Assembly (NCBI RefSeq): GCF_001886855.1
Contig: NZ_CP013197.1
Span: 62,001 to 126,000, forward strand
From: Spiroplasma citri
Lineage (GTDB): Bacteria > Bacillota_I > Bacilli_A > Mycoplasmatales > Mycoplasmataceae
Direction of reading: 5' to 3'
DNA: 64,000 bases
In this document: in pieces, positions 39,754 to 49,322 of the stretch
How positions within the stretch are numbered: position 1 is the first letter of the stretch
Layout of the letters: each line of letters begins with the position of its first letter
Translations under genes and position numbers: made by a program
Notes under the pieces: model-generated
Seen by the model: the letters and a program-made list of their open reading frames with translations, nothing else
Told to the model about the DNA's origin: nothing
Database searches by the model: none

Positions 39754-42732
39754 ATGGAAAAAATTAGATTATTAACGCTAGAAAAGAAAGGAATTTTAAA
39801 AAAATTCTTGTATCAGAATGAAGAGGTTAAATTAGGTGATGAAATTGCTTTAATTGAAAATGAAAATGGTGAATCTATCATTACAACCCCAATGGATGGA
39901 ATTATTGTTAAGCCAATTAAAGAAGGTACTAAAATTAAACCCAATACTGTTATTGCTCATTTGTTAACAACTGAAGATGAAATTGAAAAGTATTATTTTA
40001 AACGTCTCGAAGATAAAAAATTTACTCGCTTAAATAAAAAAGGGATAAAATTTTCGACAACAAAAAATGGTCAATATGGAACAAAATGAAAAGATGTTGA
40101 AGAAGATGATTATTCAGGAATTAGCATTGCGAGCGAAGATACTTTACATCCAACTTTTACGCCACCTTTATTGAATCAACATCAAGCTTACAATAATGAA
40201 AACATTATTAATTCAAGTGCTGTATTAATTAATGATCAGCAACCATATGATAATTCAATATTATCGCAAAACTTTAGTCAAAATAGTGGAGAACCTTTAT
40301 TTGAAGAGAATACTATTAATAATATTCCTTATTTTTCAACAAATATTGAACAAAATCAGCCTATTAATTTTCAACAACAAAATAATATATCATCACAAGA
40401 ACAACTTTTTGAAGAACCCACTAAAATAAAACAAGAAGAACACAAACGATGAGATGAAACAAAATTATCTTTTGGTCCTAAGAAAGCACGCAGATTATCA
40501 TTTAAAAATTTAAAAATTGATGATAATGATATTATTAATAATCGGGAAAAAATCCCTTCAATTGATACAATTAAAAATCCAATGAATCAAGAAAGAAAAA
40601 GTGAGGCGAAATCAACAATGGTTAATATTCCTAATTTAAATAGTAATATGTTTCAAGAAAATAACTTTGAATCACAAACAAATAGTTTAAATCAGCCGCC
40701 GCTGCTTCCTAACCAGAATATTGTAACAAATGCTGTTTCAATTGGGCAAGCAGAATTAATTGAACAAAATCAAGTAAAAGAATATGCAAAATATTTAGTT
40801 AACACAACAAAACAACAAGATGAAGCACCAATTAACGCAGCAGCATTTTTAGGAGGCCAAAATGAAAATACTAGTTTTCGTAATCTTGTAAATCAACGTC
40901 GTGAACAATTACATAATAATAATGATTTTCATGAGTTATCATTAGAAAGTGATAATTCTAAAAATTCAATGGATTTTTTAGCTGAAGATGGTCGTCCTAA
41001 AATTTTACGTAATATTGTCCAAGGAAGAATGAATGATTTAATTAAAAGAAATGTATCACCAGAAGTACAAACTGGGTATAGTAGTTCTGATTCTAATTAT
41101 AATGATAATGTTAATACTTTTAAAACAAGTGAAAAAAAATTATCTGATGAAATTTATATTTCAGCTGATGGTTATACAATTGATCCAAATGAATCAAAAG
41201 AAGCGAAAGAAAAAAAACCAGGGTATTTTTCACCATTAAAATCTTATCGTGATCGTTTATATGAAAAATTAAATGATAATGGGCAACGAGAAAAAATTTT
41301 AAAAACAAGAAATCAACGAGAGTTAATTAAGAAAAGAATGGAACAAATTGCAAAAGGAAATGTTGAAGTTGATTCTGTTTTAGGAGAAATTAGTAATTAT
41401 CAACGTCCTTCTTTTGAGGAAATTGAATCACAATATGAAATGTTAGATAATGAATATTATGATAATAATAATTCGCAACAGAAAAAACCAAATGATGATA
41501 TAATTAAACCATCTTCACTAAACGAAAAACAACAATCATCTAAACAGTTAATTCAGCCTGAAAACCATGATGAAAGTAATCACGGCTCAAGAACAACATT
41601 ATCATTACAACAAGGTGTAAATGATAATAATGTAATGATTGAATTGGCAATTTTAAAAGAGCGTTTAGCTAATCAAGAACAAAATAATCGTCAAAATGAA
41701 TTATTACGAGAAATTCAAAGTTTACGTCAAGTAAATAATAATACAGATGGAACAAGCATTGAAAAAATGATGCAATATATGTTAATGCAACAAATGTTAA
41801 AAACAATGAATGAATCAGATCCTGTTTTAAAAGAAATGTTAAAAGAATTTAAATTTAATAATAAGCAGGGGAATGAACTAAAAACTGAACATAATTGTGA
41901 AACACATAATTTACAAGTTAAAAAATTTAATTCCGAAGAAACTACTATTCCTAATACTTATGGAAACTTGGTACAACCATTAAATAACAATTTGAATATT
42001 ATTAATACTAATAGTCAAATTGAACCACAGGGATTAGAAACAAGAGAAGAAATTAAATTGACAAGATATCCTGCGATTCAATCAATGATTATGTCTCAAG
42101 CACATGTGCCACCATTAACAATTAATAGTGAAATTGATATGTCATCAATTATTGATCAACAACGAAAATTAAAAAATGCTAATGCTGACCATGGTGTTCG
42201 TTTTTCAACAATGAGTTTTTTAGTAAAAGCAGTTTCGTTAGTTCTAAGTGAATATCCAAAATTAAATTCATATTATGATTCTAAAACGAATCAAATTGTA
42301 ATTAAAAATTCGCAACACATTGGTTTAGCAACAGAAACTAGCGAGGGATTAGTCATTCCAGTTATTAAATTTGCTGAACGAATGAGTTTAAAACAAATTG
42401 CAATTAACATTCAAGAAACAATTGAACGTTTACGTCAAGGTGAATTATATGATTATGAATTAAAAGGAAGTACTATTACTATTGCCAACTATGGAATGGT
42501 TGGAGCAGTTAATGCAACACCAACAATTTTTTATCCTAATTCAGCAGTAATTGGTGTTGGACGTATCGTTCGTAAACCAATTGTTATAAAAGGCGATAAA
42601 CTAGTAATTCGTTCAATAATGAATCTTGCTTTAACAATTGATCAACGAATTATTGATGCTGCAGAAGCAGGGATTTTCTTAACACGAGTAAAAGAAATTT
42701 TAGAGTCACCAGAATTAATTACATTATCATAA
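39754..42732 (+). CDS. E2 acyltransferase-like protein lacking lipoyl Lys and catalytic His
   Basis: One open frame of 992 residues (TGA = Trp at 40087 and 40450). Residues 1-70 form a lipoyl/biotinyl-like beta fold, but the position of the modified Lys is Asn38 (IENENGES). Residues about 110-760 are Asn/Gln/Ser-rich and probably disordered, with a coiled coil near 620-690 (LKERLANQEQNNRQNELL). The last 225 residues match the 2-oxoacid dehydrogenase acyltransferase core (AETSEGLVIPVIK-like TETSEGLVIPVIK, TIANYGMVGAVNATPTI). The catalytic HRxxDG is DQRIIDA (963-969): His to Gln and Gly to Ala. No E1, E3 or lipoate genes adjoin. It is probably not an enzyme; a scaffold role is an inference from the self-assembling fold. 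Confidence 0.85.
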
Positions 42733-42774
42733 AAAAATCTTATTAATTTGGCATCATGTAATCGAAGTGCAACA

Positions 42775-42803
42775 AATCAATTCTGAAAGGAGTTGATTTT
42801 TTA
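42775..42803 (+). terminator. Terminator after the E2-like gene
   Basis: Stem AATCAA/TTGATT with loop TTCTGAAAGGAG and a T-run. The loop also contains an AAGGAG that could serve a small frame starting at ATT near 42806 (ending TAA at about 42915, about 37 residues). Confidence 0.6.
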
Positions 42804-42914
42804 TTGAAAAGAAACATTATTTTATTTTGCGGTCCTTAGTAACTAAGTATGGAAAAGATATTGTTATTAATACTGTAAATAAGATAGTAATTAATAATTT
42901 AAAAGAAAATGAAT

Positions 42915-43005
42915 AAATTATCCGCGTAATTTATTAGCGGTAATTTATTCAATATTGTTTATTTTGAGCGTAGCGAACACGCGGAGCGTGACGCGATATT
43001 TTTTA
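42915..43005 (+). other. GC-rich hairpin-prone island at provirus left end
   Basis: Between AT-rich flanks this stretch holds GAGCGTAGCGAACACGCGGA and GCGTGACGCG, with GCGT/ACGC pairings, plus CCGCGTAA.../TTAGCGG just before. It precedes the first clear virus gene. It could be an origin or packaging hairpin of the single-stranded DNA virus; no direct evidence. Confidence 0.4.
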
Positions 43006-43020
43006 GAAAGGAGATGTATT

Positions 43021-43170
43021 ATGCCAACTTGATTAACGACAATATTTAGTGTTGTTATTGTATTAGCAATTTTTCTTTATTTTGGTTTATTAATTTACCA
43101 AAAAATTAAACAAATTCGAGGAAAGAAAAAAGATAAAAAAGAAATTGAAAGAAAGGAGAGTAATAAATAA
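43021..43170 (+). CDS. Plectrovirus small membrane protein (49 aa)
   Basis: One membrane segment (about residues 7-28) is followed by a very basic tail ([16 protein letters not shown]). GAAAGGAG precedes the ATG by nine bases and the stop overlaps the ATG of the coat-like gene. Size, topology and position fit a small virion or assembly protein. Confidence 0.7.
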
Positions 43171-43421
43171 TGTTAGGTATGTATTTAACAACAGCGTTTA
43201 ATTTTTTAACAGCACCTACACCTAAAACTATGTCTGAGGGTATGACTGGTATTTGAACTGATTTATCTAGTGCATTATGAAAAGTTAAAGAAGGTATAAC
43301 AAATATTTTACCTGAGATAATGGTTTTCTTAGGTGAAGCGTGAGTTATATTAATTCCATTTGCTATATTTTGTATTATTAAAATCTTAAACTTTTTCCGT
43401 GTTATGGTTAAAGGATTTTAA
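43170..43421 (+). CDS. Plectrovirus major coat-like protein (83 aa)
   Basis: The product has an amphipathic N-terminal half (EGMTGIWTDLSSALWKVKEG), one membrane helix near residues 52-74 and a basic end (FFRVMVKGF). This is the layout of major coat proteins of filamentous phages, whose basic end contacts DNA. No cleavable leader is evident. Trp codons are all TGA. AAAGGAG lies upstream within the preceding gene. Confidence 0.75.
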
Positions 43422-43498
43422 TATTTATTATAATCTATTATATATCTTAGCTATGGCACACTAGCTTTTATGTGAATTAAATAAATAATTTTGTTGTT

Positions 43499-43538
43499 TA
43501 TTTTTGCACTATACACTGTTTACAAATTTATTTTTTAA
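43499..43538 (+). repeat. Imperfect 40-base inverted repeat, left arm
   Basis: TATTTTTGCACTATACACTG... matches the complement of 43777-43816 with about five differences. The enclosed 240 bases have a minus-strand frame of about 80 hydrophobic codons (stop 43528-43530) but no ordinary start codon, so no gene is called. No other feature is seen in 43422-43830. Confidence 0.75.
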
Positions 43539-43776
43539 TAAACTTTATTACTATCGTTAATATTGGGATAATAAATATCCCTATTATACATATAAATTTA
43601 ACTATATTTTCTATAGTTGATAACTCTATATTGTTTATTATTCATAATATTGAGTCTGTTATGAAAAATATTTTTTTAGTAGGATTTAATAAAAATAAGA
43701 ATATTTCTATTAAGGGTCATACTAGTAATAGATTTGGGAAATAAATTTTTATAATATTTTTTATAAATACACCTAC

Positions 43777-43816
43777 TTTTTTTAAAAACTTGTAAACAGT
43801 ATATAGTGTAAAAATA
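43777..43816 (-). repeat. Imperfect 40-base inverted repeat, right arm
   Basis: Complement reads TATTTTTACACTATATACTG..., partner of 43499-43538. Confidence 0.75.
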
Positions 43817-43837
43817 TCAACTTAATTATATTTAAGG

Positions 43838-44110
43838 TATTATTATGGTTTTCTCTCTGTATAAAAATATTTATAAATTTGTTAATTTATTAAAAATTCA
43901 AATAATAAATTTAAAAGTTATTATTAAAATTATTATTAGTGAAATAATTGTTTTAATTGGTGATACCATTCATGATAATCAAAAAATAGATGGTATCACA
44001 TTTGTAAAAAATGAATTTATTAAATAGAAAAATGAATTTATTATTTCTTCGATATTTTATTTCTTCTTTCTATTTAAAATAATTTATACAGAGAGAAAAC
44101 CATAATAATA
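43838..44110 (+). mobile_element. MITE-like unit with perfect 28-bp terminal inverted repeats
   Basis: Arms 43838-43865 and 44083-44110 are perfect inverted repeats (TATTATTATGGTTTTCTCTC...). A 17-base direct repeat, ATATCAACTTAATTATA, lies at 43814-43830 and 44108-44124, like a target duplication. The unit is 273 bp. A 60-codon frame (43845-44027, starting at an ATG inside the left arm) encodes a hydrophobic N-terminal half and a polar end; no ribosome site is seen. No transposase of its own. It could also be a viral hairpin. Confidence 0.55.
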
Positions 44111-44206
44111 TCAACTTAATTATAAACTTATGATTTTATATTTTAATAACTATTGTTAAAAATTAAATAGTATTTTTCAGTGTGCCAATTTTTATTATTT
44201 TTATAT

Positions 44207-44346
44207 TTAACAATGTTTATTAACAGTGTTTATTAAACATTAAATAAACAATATATTAGCATTATGTATAACATTGTTAATAATCAGTGTTTATTACAAT
44301 TAAAAAACATTATATAAACATTATTTATAACATTGTTTATTAAACA
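44207..44346 (+). repeat. AT-rich iterated motif (AACA-T/G-TGTTTATTA)
   Basis: At least five variants of a 13-14-base motif occur here (AACAATGTTTATTA, AACAGTGTTTATTA, AACATTGTTAATA, CAGTGTTTATTA, AACATTGTTTATTA), with AAACATTA/TAAACATT between. Iterated, very AT-rich DNA just ahead of a gene is typical of replication or regulator binding sites. Confidence 0.5.
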
Positions 44347-44370
44347 AATATTTAGTTAGGAGATTATCTT

Positions 44371-44730
44371 ATGGATATAAAATTTAAAACAACTAAGGAA
44401 TGTAAAAAATTAAAGAGAGATTTTATTATTAGGAATTTTGTTTTTGGTTTTGTTTATTTTCAATTTTTCATTGTTCTTATTGAAATTATTGTAGGTCTTG
44501 TTTTGTTTTCAAATAGAGAAATAATTGTTGGTATTTTACTTTTTTCTTTATTTTTATTTTTAATATTTATTCTTTTATTTTTTATAATTCAATGTCATAT
44601 ATGCGAAATTAAAGAATATAAAGTTATGTTGTTAAAGAAAAGAATGTTACCGTTAGAAAATATAATTGGAGGATTAGGAAAAGGCACAATGTTAAGACCA
44701 GTAAGACGAGGAGATGATAAAATTGAGTAA
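44371..44730 (+). CDS. Plectrovirus membrane protein (119 aa)
   Basis: Two hydrophobic segments (about residues 20-45 and 50-75) follow a basic start; the end is polar with [18 protein letters not shown] precedes the ATG by about eight bases. Its 3' end overlaps the next gene. It is preceded by the iterated repeats. Role unknown. Confidence 0.65.
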   Translation: MDIKFKTTKECKKLKRDFIIRNFVFGFVYFQFFIVLIEIIVGLVLFSNREIIVGILLFSLFLFLIFILLFFIIQCHICEIKEYKVMLLKKRMLPLENIIGGLGKGTMLRPVRRGDDKIE

Positions 44731-45163
44731 TTTTGTTAAGAAAAATCATAATGTAGAAAATTATTTTATTAGTAAGGAATTTATCCCTTTTACAACAGAA
44801 AAAGCAAGTTTTATTAATTTACCTAATCATAATCGTCATATTGGTTTTTGATTGAGTAATAAGTTTATTTATCCGAGTGAAAAACATTTGGAACAAGTAG
44901 CAATCGGTTTGATTTATGATAATTCTTACCCTATTGTAAAATATGATGAAAATTTAAAGCGAAATATTTGAAAATATTTAACTGGAACAGAATTAATCAA
45001 TTTATATAATCAATATAAACAAAATTATTTTACTAAAATGAAAAAAGCGTTATTTTCAAGTGAACCTAAAAAAGTAAAAGCAAATAATAACAATAATAAT
45101 TTAACAAATTGAAGTGTTGAAAAAGAACAAGAATTAATTAATGATTTGAAAGACTTAAATTAA
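44723..45163 (+). CDS. Plectrovirus hypothetical protein, TTG start (146 aa)
   Basis: No ATG fits; TTG at 44723 lies eight bases after AGGAGA and overlaps the previous gene. The soluble product ([20 protein letters not shown]..., 146 residues) has an Asn-rich linker near its end. Its size and place ahead of the assembly genes would suit a nucleic-acid-binding protein, but no family is recognised. Confidence 0.6.
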
Positions 45164-45314
45164 ATGAGTTTATATGATTATTGAGTTCAATTTGTTAGTT
45201 ATATTATTGGTGCAAATGCCCCCTGAGTTTTTATATGTTATATCTTTTGTGTTATTTGTTGTTTTATTTTTTGGAATGTTTTTTAAACTTATTCAAAAAA
45301 TATGGAGTTTTTAA
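45164..45314 (+). pseudogene. Small plectrovirus membrane protein, C-run frameshift
   Basis: The ATG directly follows the previous stop. The product starts MSLYDYWVQFVSYIIGANAP; at five C (45219-45223) the frame must slip by one base (four C) to give a membrane helix and end KLIQKIWSF at 45314, about 49 residues. Either the gene is broken, the run is misread, or a slip occurs in expression. Confidence 0.55.
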
Positions 45315-45316
45315 AA

Positions 45317-45520
45317 ATGCAAAATGATTGAATTAAATTAAAAGAGTTTTTTATTCATATATTTTTGTTTATCGATAAAACGAATGTTGAAAGTATTACA
45401 ATGTGGAATTTAACGCAAAATGAATATTTAACCTTGATGGTTGGTGTTTGAGTTGTGATTTTGTTTTTAACTTGGTTTTTCTTGTGAATGGTTTTTAAGA
45501 TAGTTGGGTATTTTAAATAA
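45317..45520 (+). CDS. Small plectrovirus membrane protein (67 aa)
   Basis: A polar first half is followed by one strong membrane helix (LMVGVWVVILFLTWFFLWMV). The stop overlaps the start of the ATPase gene. Likely a virion tip or assembly protein by place; no family match. Confidence 0.65.
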
Positions 45521-46533
45521 TGAAAAAATTTATATTTTTCTTTAAAAACTATTGTTATATTAGTGGTTCAATGCTTTTGTTTAGTTTAATTGATTTATTA
45601 CTTTGGTTAATTTCTTTGTATTGTGTTGGTTTAGTATTTTGAATATTATTTGCTTTGCAATGTGTATATTTTGTGTGATGATTGTGAAAAAATATTTTTT
45701 ATCAGTTAAATTCTTTTGGGTTAGTAAATTTTGTTTGAGATAATCCGTTATCGGTAATTATTGGTAAGTTAGGAACTGGTAAAACATTACTTTTAACTTA
45801 TTTGTCGCAAACTATGAAATTATTGACAGATGAAATTTATAGTAATTATCCGTTAGAAGATGATAAGGTTAAAGTTTTAACATTTAAAAATTTAGATTTT
45901 ACTGATAGAACAAAACCCGTTCCCCTAGATGATAGTGTTATTTTATTTGATGAAAGTTATTTATATATTGACGGAACTAGTCCTCACGATGAAAAAAAAG
46001 TTCATAGTGGTAAAATACCGTGAATTGTTTTAGCGAGACATTTTGGACATCGTGCGTTGTTTACTGCTCAGCGTGAGGGTATGATTTGAAATAATATTCG
46101 CCAGTTAGCAAGTGGAATTATTATTCCAATTTCATTGAAAAAACCAGTTATTAAGAAAGGGTTTAATTTTTTTAATCGTTTCTTTATTATGCGAATTGGT
46201 ATTTTTCAAGATATAACGGATTATGAAATTTGAAAAACAAAATCAGTAGAACGAACAGCAGAAGGTAAAAGAGTAAAACATAAGTCGGATGTTGGGTTAG
46301 GAATTCGGTTTTTTAAAATAATTATTCCCCTTGAATTCGCTAATAAGTATGATAGTCAATGGTTAAAGTTTGTGCGTGATTTAAAGAATGATGAAATTGT
46401 TAATAAAAAAGAATATTATTGGTCGGAAATCACAAAATTAAGTGTTAAAGAACGATTGGAGTTATTTGATATTGATATTTTGAAAAAGAATTTAAAACCT
46501 AAAAAAGAGAAAGGAAATGGTAAAGATGATTAA
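45520..46533 (+). CDS. Zot/pI-type assembly ATPase
   Basis: Filamentous-phage pI/Zot proteins sit in the membrane and power virion export. The 337-residue product has two N-terminal hydrophobic segments (residues about 14-65), Walker A GKLGTGKT (82-89) and a Walker B-like VILFDESYLYID (about 139-150) followed by ARHFGHRALFTAQR, the Zot layout. Overlaps the next gene by eight bases. Uses both TGA and TGG for Trp. Confidence 0.85.
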
Positions 46534-46930
46534 TTTATTAGTTGAAAATAATAATAGTAATTGAGACAAGATTTTTAGTTTTGTTTTTGATATATTTTTG
46601 TTTATTTTTGATGTAATTTGAAATACAAAATTACCGATGACAAATACGTCAATTGCTTATTTTTTAATCTTTTTTATGGTTATTAAGTTATCGATTTATG
46701 CAATTCACGGGACATCAACACAATATAATAATTTAGGTTCAACAGTTAATAATGGTGTTTCACAAGTATATTCTTCAACAGTTCGCGGTGTTTCTGATAC
46801 TAAACAAGGTATGCAAAAACATATTAAAGAGCGTAAACAATTTAAAATTAATCGTAATAAAAAACAATTATCAAGTTTAGCAAAACAAGCAAAAACAAGA
46901 GAACAAGGATATAGGAGAGTGCATAAGTAA
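46526..46930 (+). CDS. Plectrovirus membrane protein (134 aa)
   Basis: Two hydrophobic segments in the first 65 residues are followed by a Ser/Gly-rich linker and a basic C-terminal helix ([14 protein letters not shown]). Overlaps its neighbours at both ends (start inside the ATPase gene, ATG of the next gene in its stop), so it belongs to the same transcript. Confidence 0.65.
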
Positions 46931-47166
46931 TGATTAAATTAGTTTTATTGGTGGCGGCGATTGCGATATTTGGAACTGGTTTTATTACTGTTATTATTAA
47001 TCAATTTACATCAGCAAAAAATATTATTATGGATTTATATAATTCTGATACTTGGTTGATTTGATTATTTGGTAGAATGGCAGTTTTGTTTAGTCATCCG
47101 TTAATGTTAACAATATCGAGTTTATATATTGTTGGGTTTATTGTTTCAAAAACATTGTATAGTTAG
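46930..47166 (+). CDS. Plectrovirus small membrane protein (78 aa)
   Basis: Two hydrophobic segments (residues about 2-22 and 44-74). ATG overlaps the previous stop; 11 bases before the next gene. No family recognised. Confidence 0.65.
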
Positions 47167-47177
47167 GAGTTGAGTTT

Positions 47178-47789
47178 ATGAAAAAATCGTTATCTTTATT
47201 TGCCATATTTATTTTAACTTTTTTGGGTTTGGTTATTCCATTTATTACTTTAACGGCGTTTAGACCCTTAAATGAGGAGCAATATACGCTTAAACAAGAA
47301 AGTAGTACTGGTAAAGGTATTAATGAAACTGATTTTATTAATACAATGTTTTTACGCAGTAGTTTTTTTGAAAATTGGTCGGAAACAAATTATTTTATTA
47401 ATCCAACTTTAAAAACATCAAAAAATTTATTGTTTAATGATAAATGGTATTTAGATTTTTTACAAGATAGTTATTCAACCGGAGTTGTTTATGATAAACC
47501 TGGTGAAATATTTTTGAATTATTATCGACAATGACATAGTTTAAAAAATAAGTATATGGTTGAAAAATTTTATGATGTTAAAAAAGAGAATTTTTTGAAT
47601 GATTTAACTGATTTTATTTATGCCTTTGCTGTAAAATATAAGATGTTTAATGTATCGAAAGAAATTGTGGAAAATGTTGACCGTTATAAAGAAAATCATT
47701 ATCCAAGAGTTAAGTTGAACCAAGATAATTGAAAATTAATTGAAAATAATTATAGTAATGAAATTAAAAATATAAATAATAAAAATTAA
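47178..47789 (+). CDS. Plectrovirus secreted or tip protein (203 aa)
   Basis: A signal-like segment (residues 1-30) is followed by a soluble domain with many aromatic residues. TAGGAG precedes the ATG. The last 20 residues (WKLIENNYSNEIKNINNK) are encoded by one arm of a perfect 58-bp inverted repeat and recur in the convergent lipoprotein gene. Position after the membrane proteins would suit an adsorption protein; that is inference. Confidence 0.65.
47726..47783 (+). repeat. Perfect 58-bp inverted repeat, left arm
   Basis: Identical to the complement of 47830-47887, with a 46-base loop between. Both arms are coding, on opposite strands, for the same peptide. Confidence 0.9.
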
Positions 47790-48045
47790 CAATTTTATAA
47801 TTTCCAAAATTAAAAATAACTGAATATCATTTATTATTTATATTTTTAATTTCATTACTATAATTATTTTCAATTAATTTTCAATTACTACCTTCTGGTG
47901 GTTTTTGTGGATTATATGATGGTTTTGGTGTCGGTTTATTTTCTTCATTATTATTTGGTTTTTTAGATTTTTCACAACTGATTAGTGTTGTTGTGCTTGT
48001 TGCGTTTAATCCAATTGCTCCTATTATGCTAAGTCATTTTTTCAT
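47764..48045 (-). CDS. Putative lipoprotein, convergent to provirus genes
   Basis: A 93-residue product with an N-terminal signal and Cys after TLIS (ATSTTTLISC), then a Lys/Asn/Pro-rich linker and SNWKLIENNYSNEIKNINNK, the same peptide as the end of the preceding plus-strand gene. AAAGGAGC precedes the ATG. It ends inside that gene. The signal and linker resemble spiroplasma surface lipoproteins. It may have been created by the inverted duplication. Confidence 0.6.
47830..47887 (-). repeat. Perfect 58-bp inverted repeat, right arm
   Basis: Partner of 47726-47783. As RNA the pair would form a very long hairpin. Confidence 0.9.
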
Positions 48046-48161
48046 ATATATTGCTCCTTTTTATTGTTTTATATATAATTGTTTTTATCACATATCAATT
48101 ATATATCAATTATTCGTATTAAATATTAATTTTATAAGTTAATGAAAGGTATATAAATGTT

Positions 48162-49133
48162 ATGTATAGTCATTTAAGTTTTATGGATAAAGTTAAATTA
48201 GAACAATTATTATTATCAAAAATTTTTTTAAAAAAGAATGGTGAGCAGAATATTTCTGCAATTGCTAAATATTTGAATAGACATCGTAGTACTATTTTAC
48301 GAGAAATTAAGCGTTTTAAAACTATTGATGAATATAGTACTTATAAGTCAGATAAAATGTATTATGAGAAAAGAAAAAAGAATAATAAAAGATTTAAGTT
48401 TACAGAAGAACAATTAAATTTTATTCATCTGAGATTTAATGTTTATCATGATTCACCATCAGAACTTATTTATCGTTATTTTTTAAAATTTAAAGTTAAA
48501 TTTCCCGTTTGTGTTAAAACATTGTATAAATGAATTCGTTTAGGTTTTTATGGTTTTTTAAAACAGAATTTACGACACCATGGTAAAAAATACAAAAGAA
48601 AAGGAAAATCTGATAATCGTGGTAAATTAACTGATTTTAAGTCAATTTGAGATATTGATAATAAAGTTTCTAATGTTGGATGACTTGAAATGGATACAGT
48701 GGTTGGTAAAGACCATAAATCTGCTATTTTAGTTTTAGTAGAACAATTAAGTAAAAAATATTTTGCAATAAAATTAGAAAATTATACTGCTAGGGAAGTT
48801 GAGAAAAAGTTTAAAGATATTATTATAAAAAATAATTTAATTGGAAAAATAAAAGGAATAATAACAGATAGAGGGAAAGAATTTAGTAAATGAAGAGAAA
48901 TGGAAATATTTGCTGAAACACAAGTATATTTTTGTGATGCTGGTTCACCACAACAAAAACCTTTAATTGAATATATGAATAGTGAATTAAGACATTGATT
49001 TCCTAAGGGAACTGATTTTAATAAAGTTAGTCAAAAACAAATAGATTGAGTAGTTAATGTTATAAATGATAAACTCCAACCGTGTTTAAATTGAATAAGT
49101 GCAAAAGAAGTATTTTTACAGAATATTAAATAA
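48162..49133 (+). CDS. IS30-type transposase of the plectrovirus
   Basis: The 323-residue product has an N-terminal helix-turn-helix (ISAIAKYLNRHRSTILREIKR) and the IS30 catalytic triad: Asp178 (LEMDTVVGK), Asp236 (ITDRGKEF) and Glu270 (PLIEYMNSEL), spacing DD(33)E, then FPKGTDF. SpV1 genomes carry such a gene. The usual residues around the Glu (NENxN) are altered. The triad is present so it may be active; it may integrate the virus. AATGAAAGG precedes the start. Confidence 0.88.
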
Positions 49134-49300
49134 ATTTATTAATTAAAATTTAATAAATTGTTTTTTAGTGTGTTTAAATGTGTGTAAAATAAAAGAAAAA
49201 TTAAAGTATTTTTAATTTTTTTAAATTTATGGTTGATTTTTGTAATTTTTATTATATTATTTAATTAATAAAGATTTGTTGCATTTCATTTTACATAATT
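49134..49300 (+). other. Non-coding tail of the provirus
   Basis: Begins with a palindrome AATTTATTAA/TTTAATAAATT that may end transcription. The rest has no gene, and it is the stretch duplicated at 23022-23187. Confidence 0.5.
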
Positions 49301-49322
49301 CATTTTTAATTAATAAGATTTT

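Larger units (their letters stand above)
42804..49300 (+). mobile_element. SpV1-type plectrovirus provirus
   Basis: A run of short, tightly packed or overlapping genes for small membrane proteins, a coat-like protein, a Zot/pI-type ATPase and an IS30-type transposase, all on one strand, is the pattern of SpV1 plectroviruses of spiroplasmas. The order is kept over about 6 kb. No rolling-circle replication gene is recognisable; the 950-base region after the coat gene holds inverted-repeat units instead. The copy is probably defective. Exact ends are not certain: left near the terminator of the E2-like gene, right after the transposase by comparison with the remnant at 23022. Confidence 0.8.

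Noticed and set aside
43528-43790. Hydrophobic minus-strand frame inside the imperfect inverted repeat
   Set aside because: No ATG, GTG or TTG with a ribosome site; composition of any AT-rich frame here would look hydrophobic.
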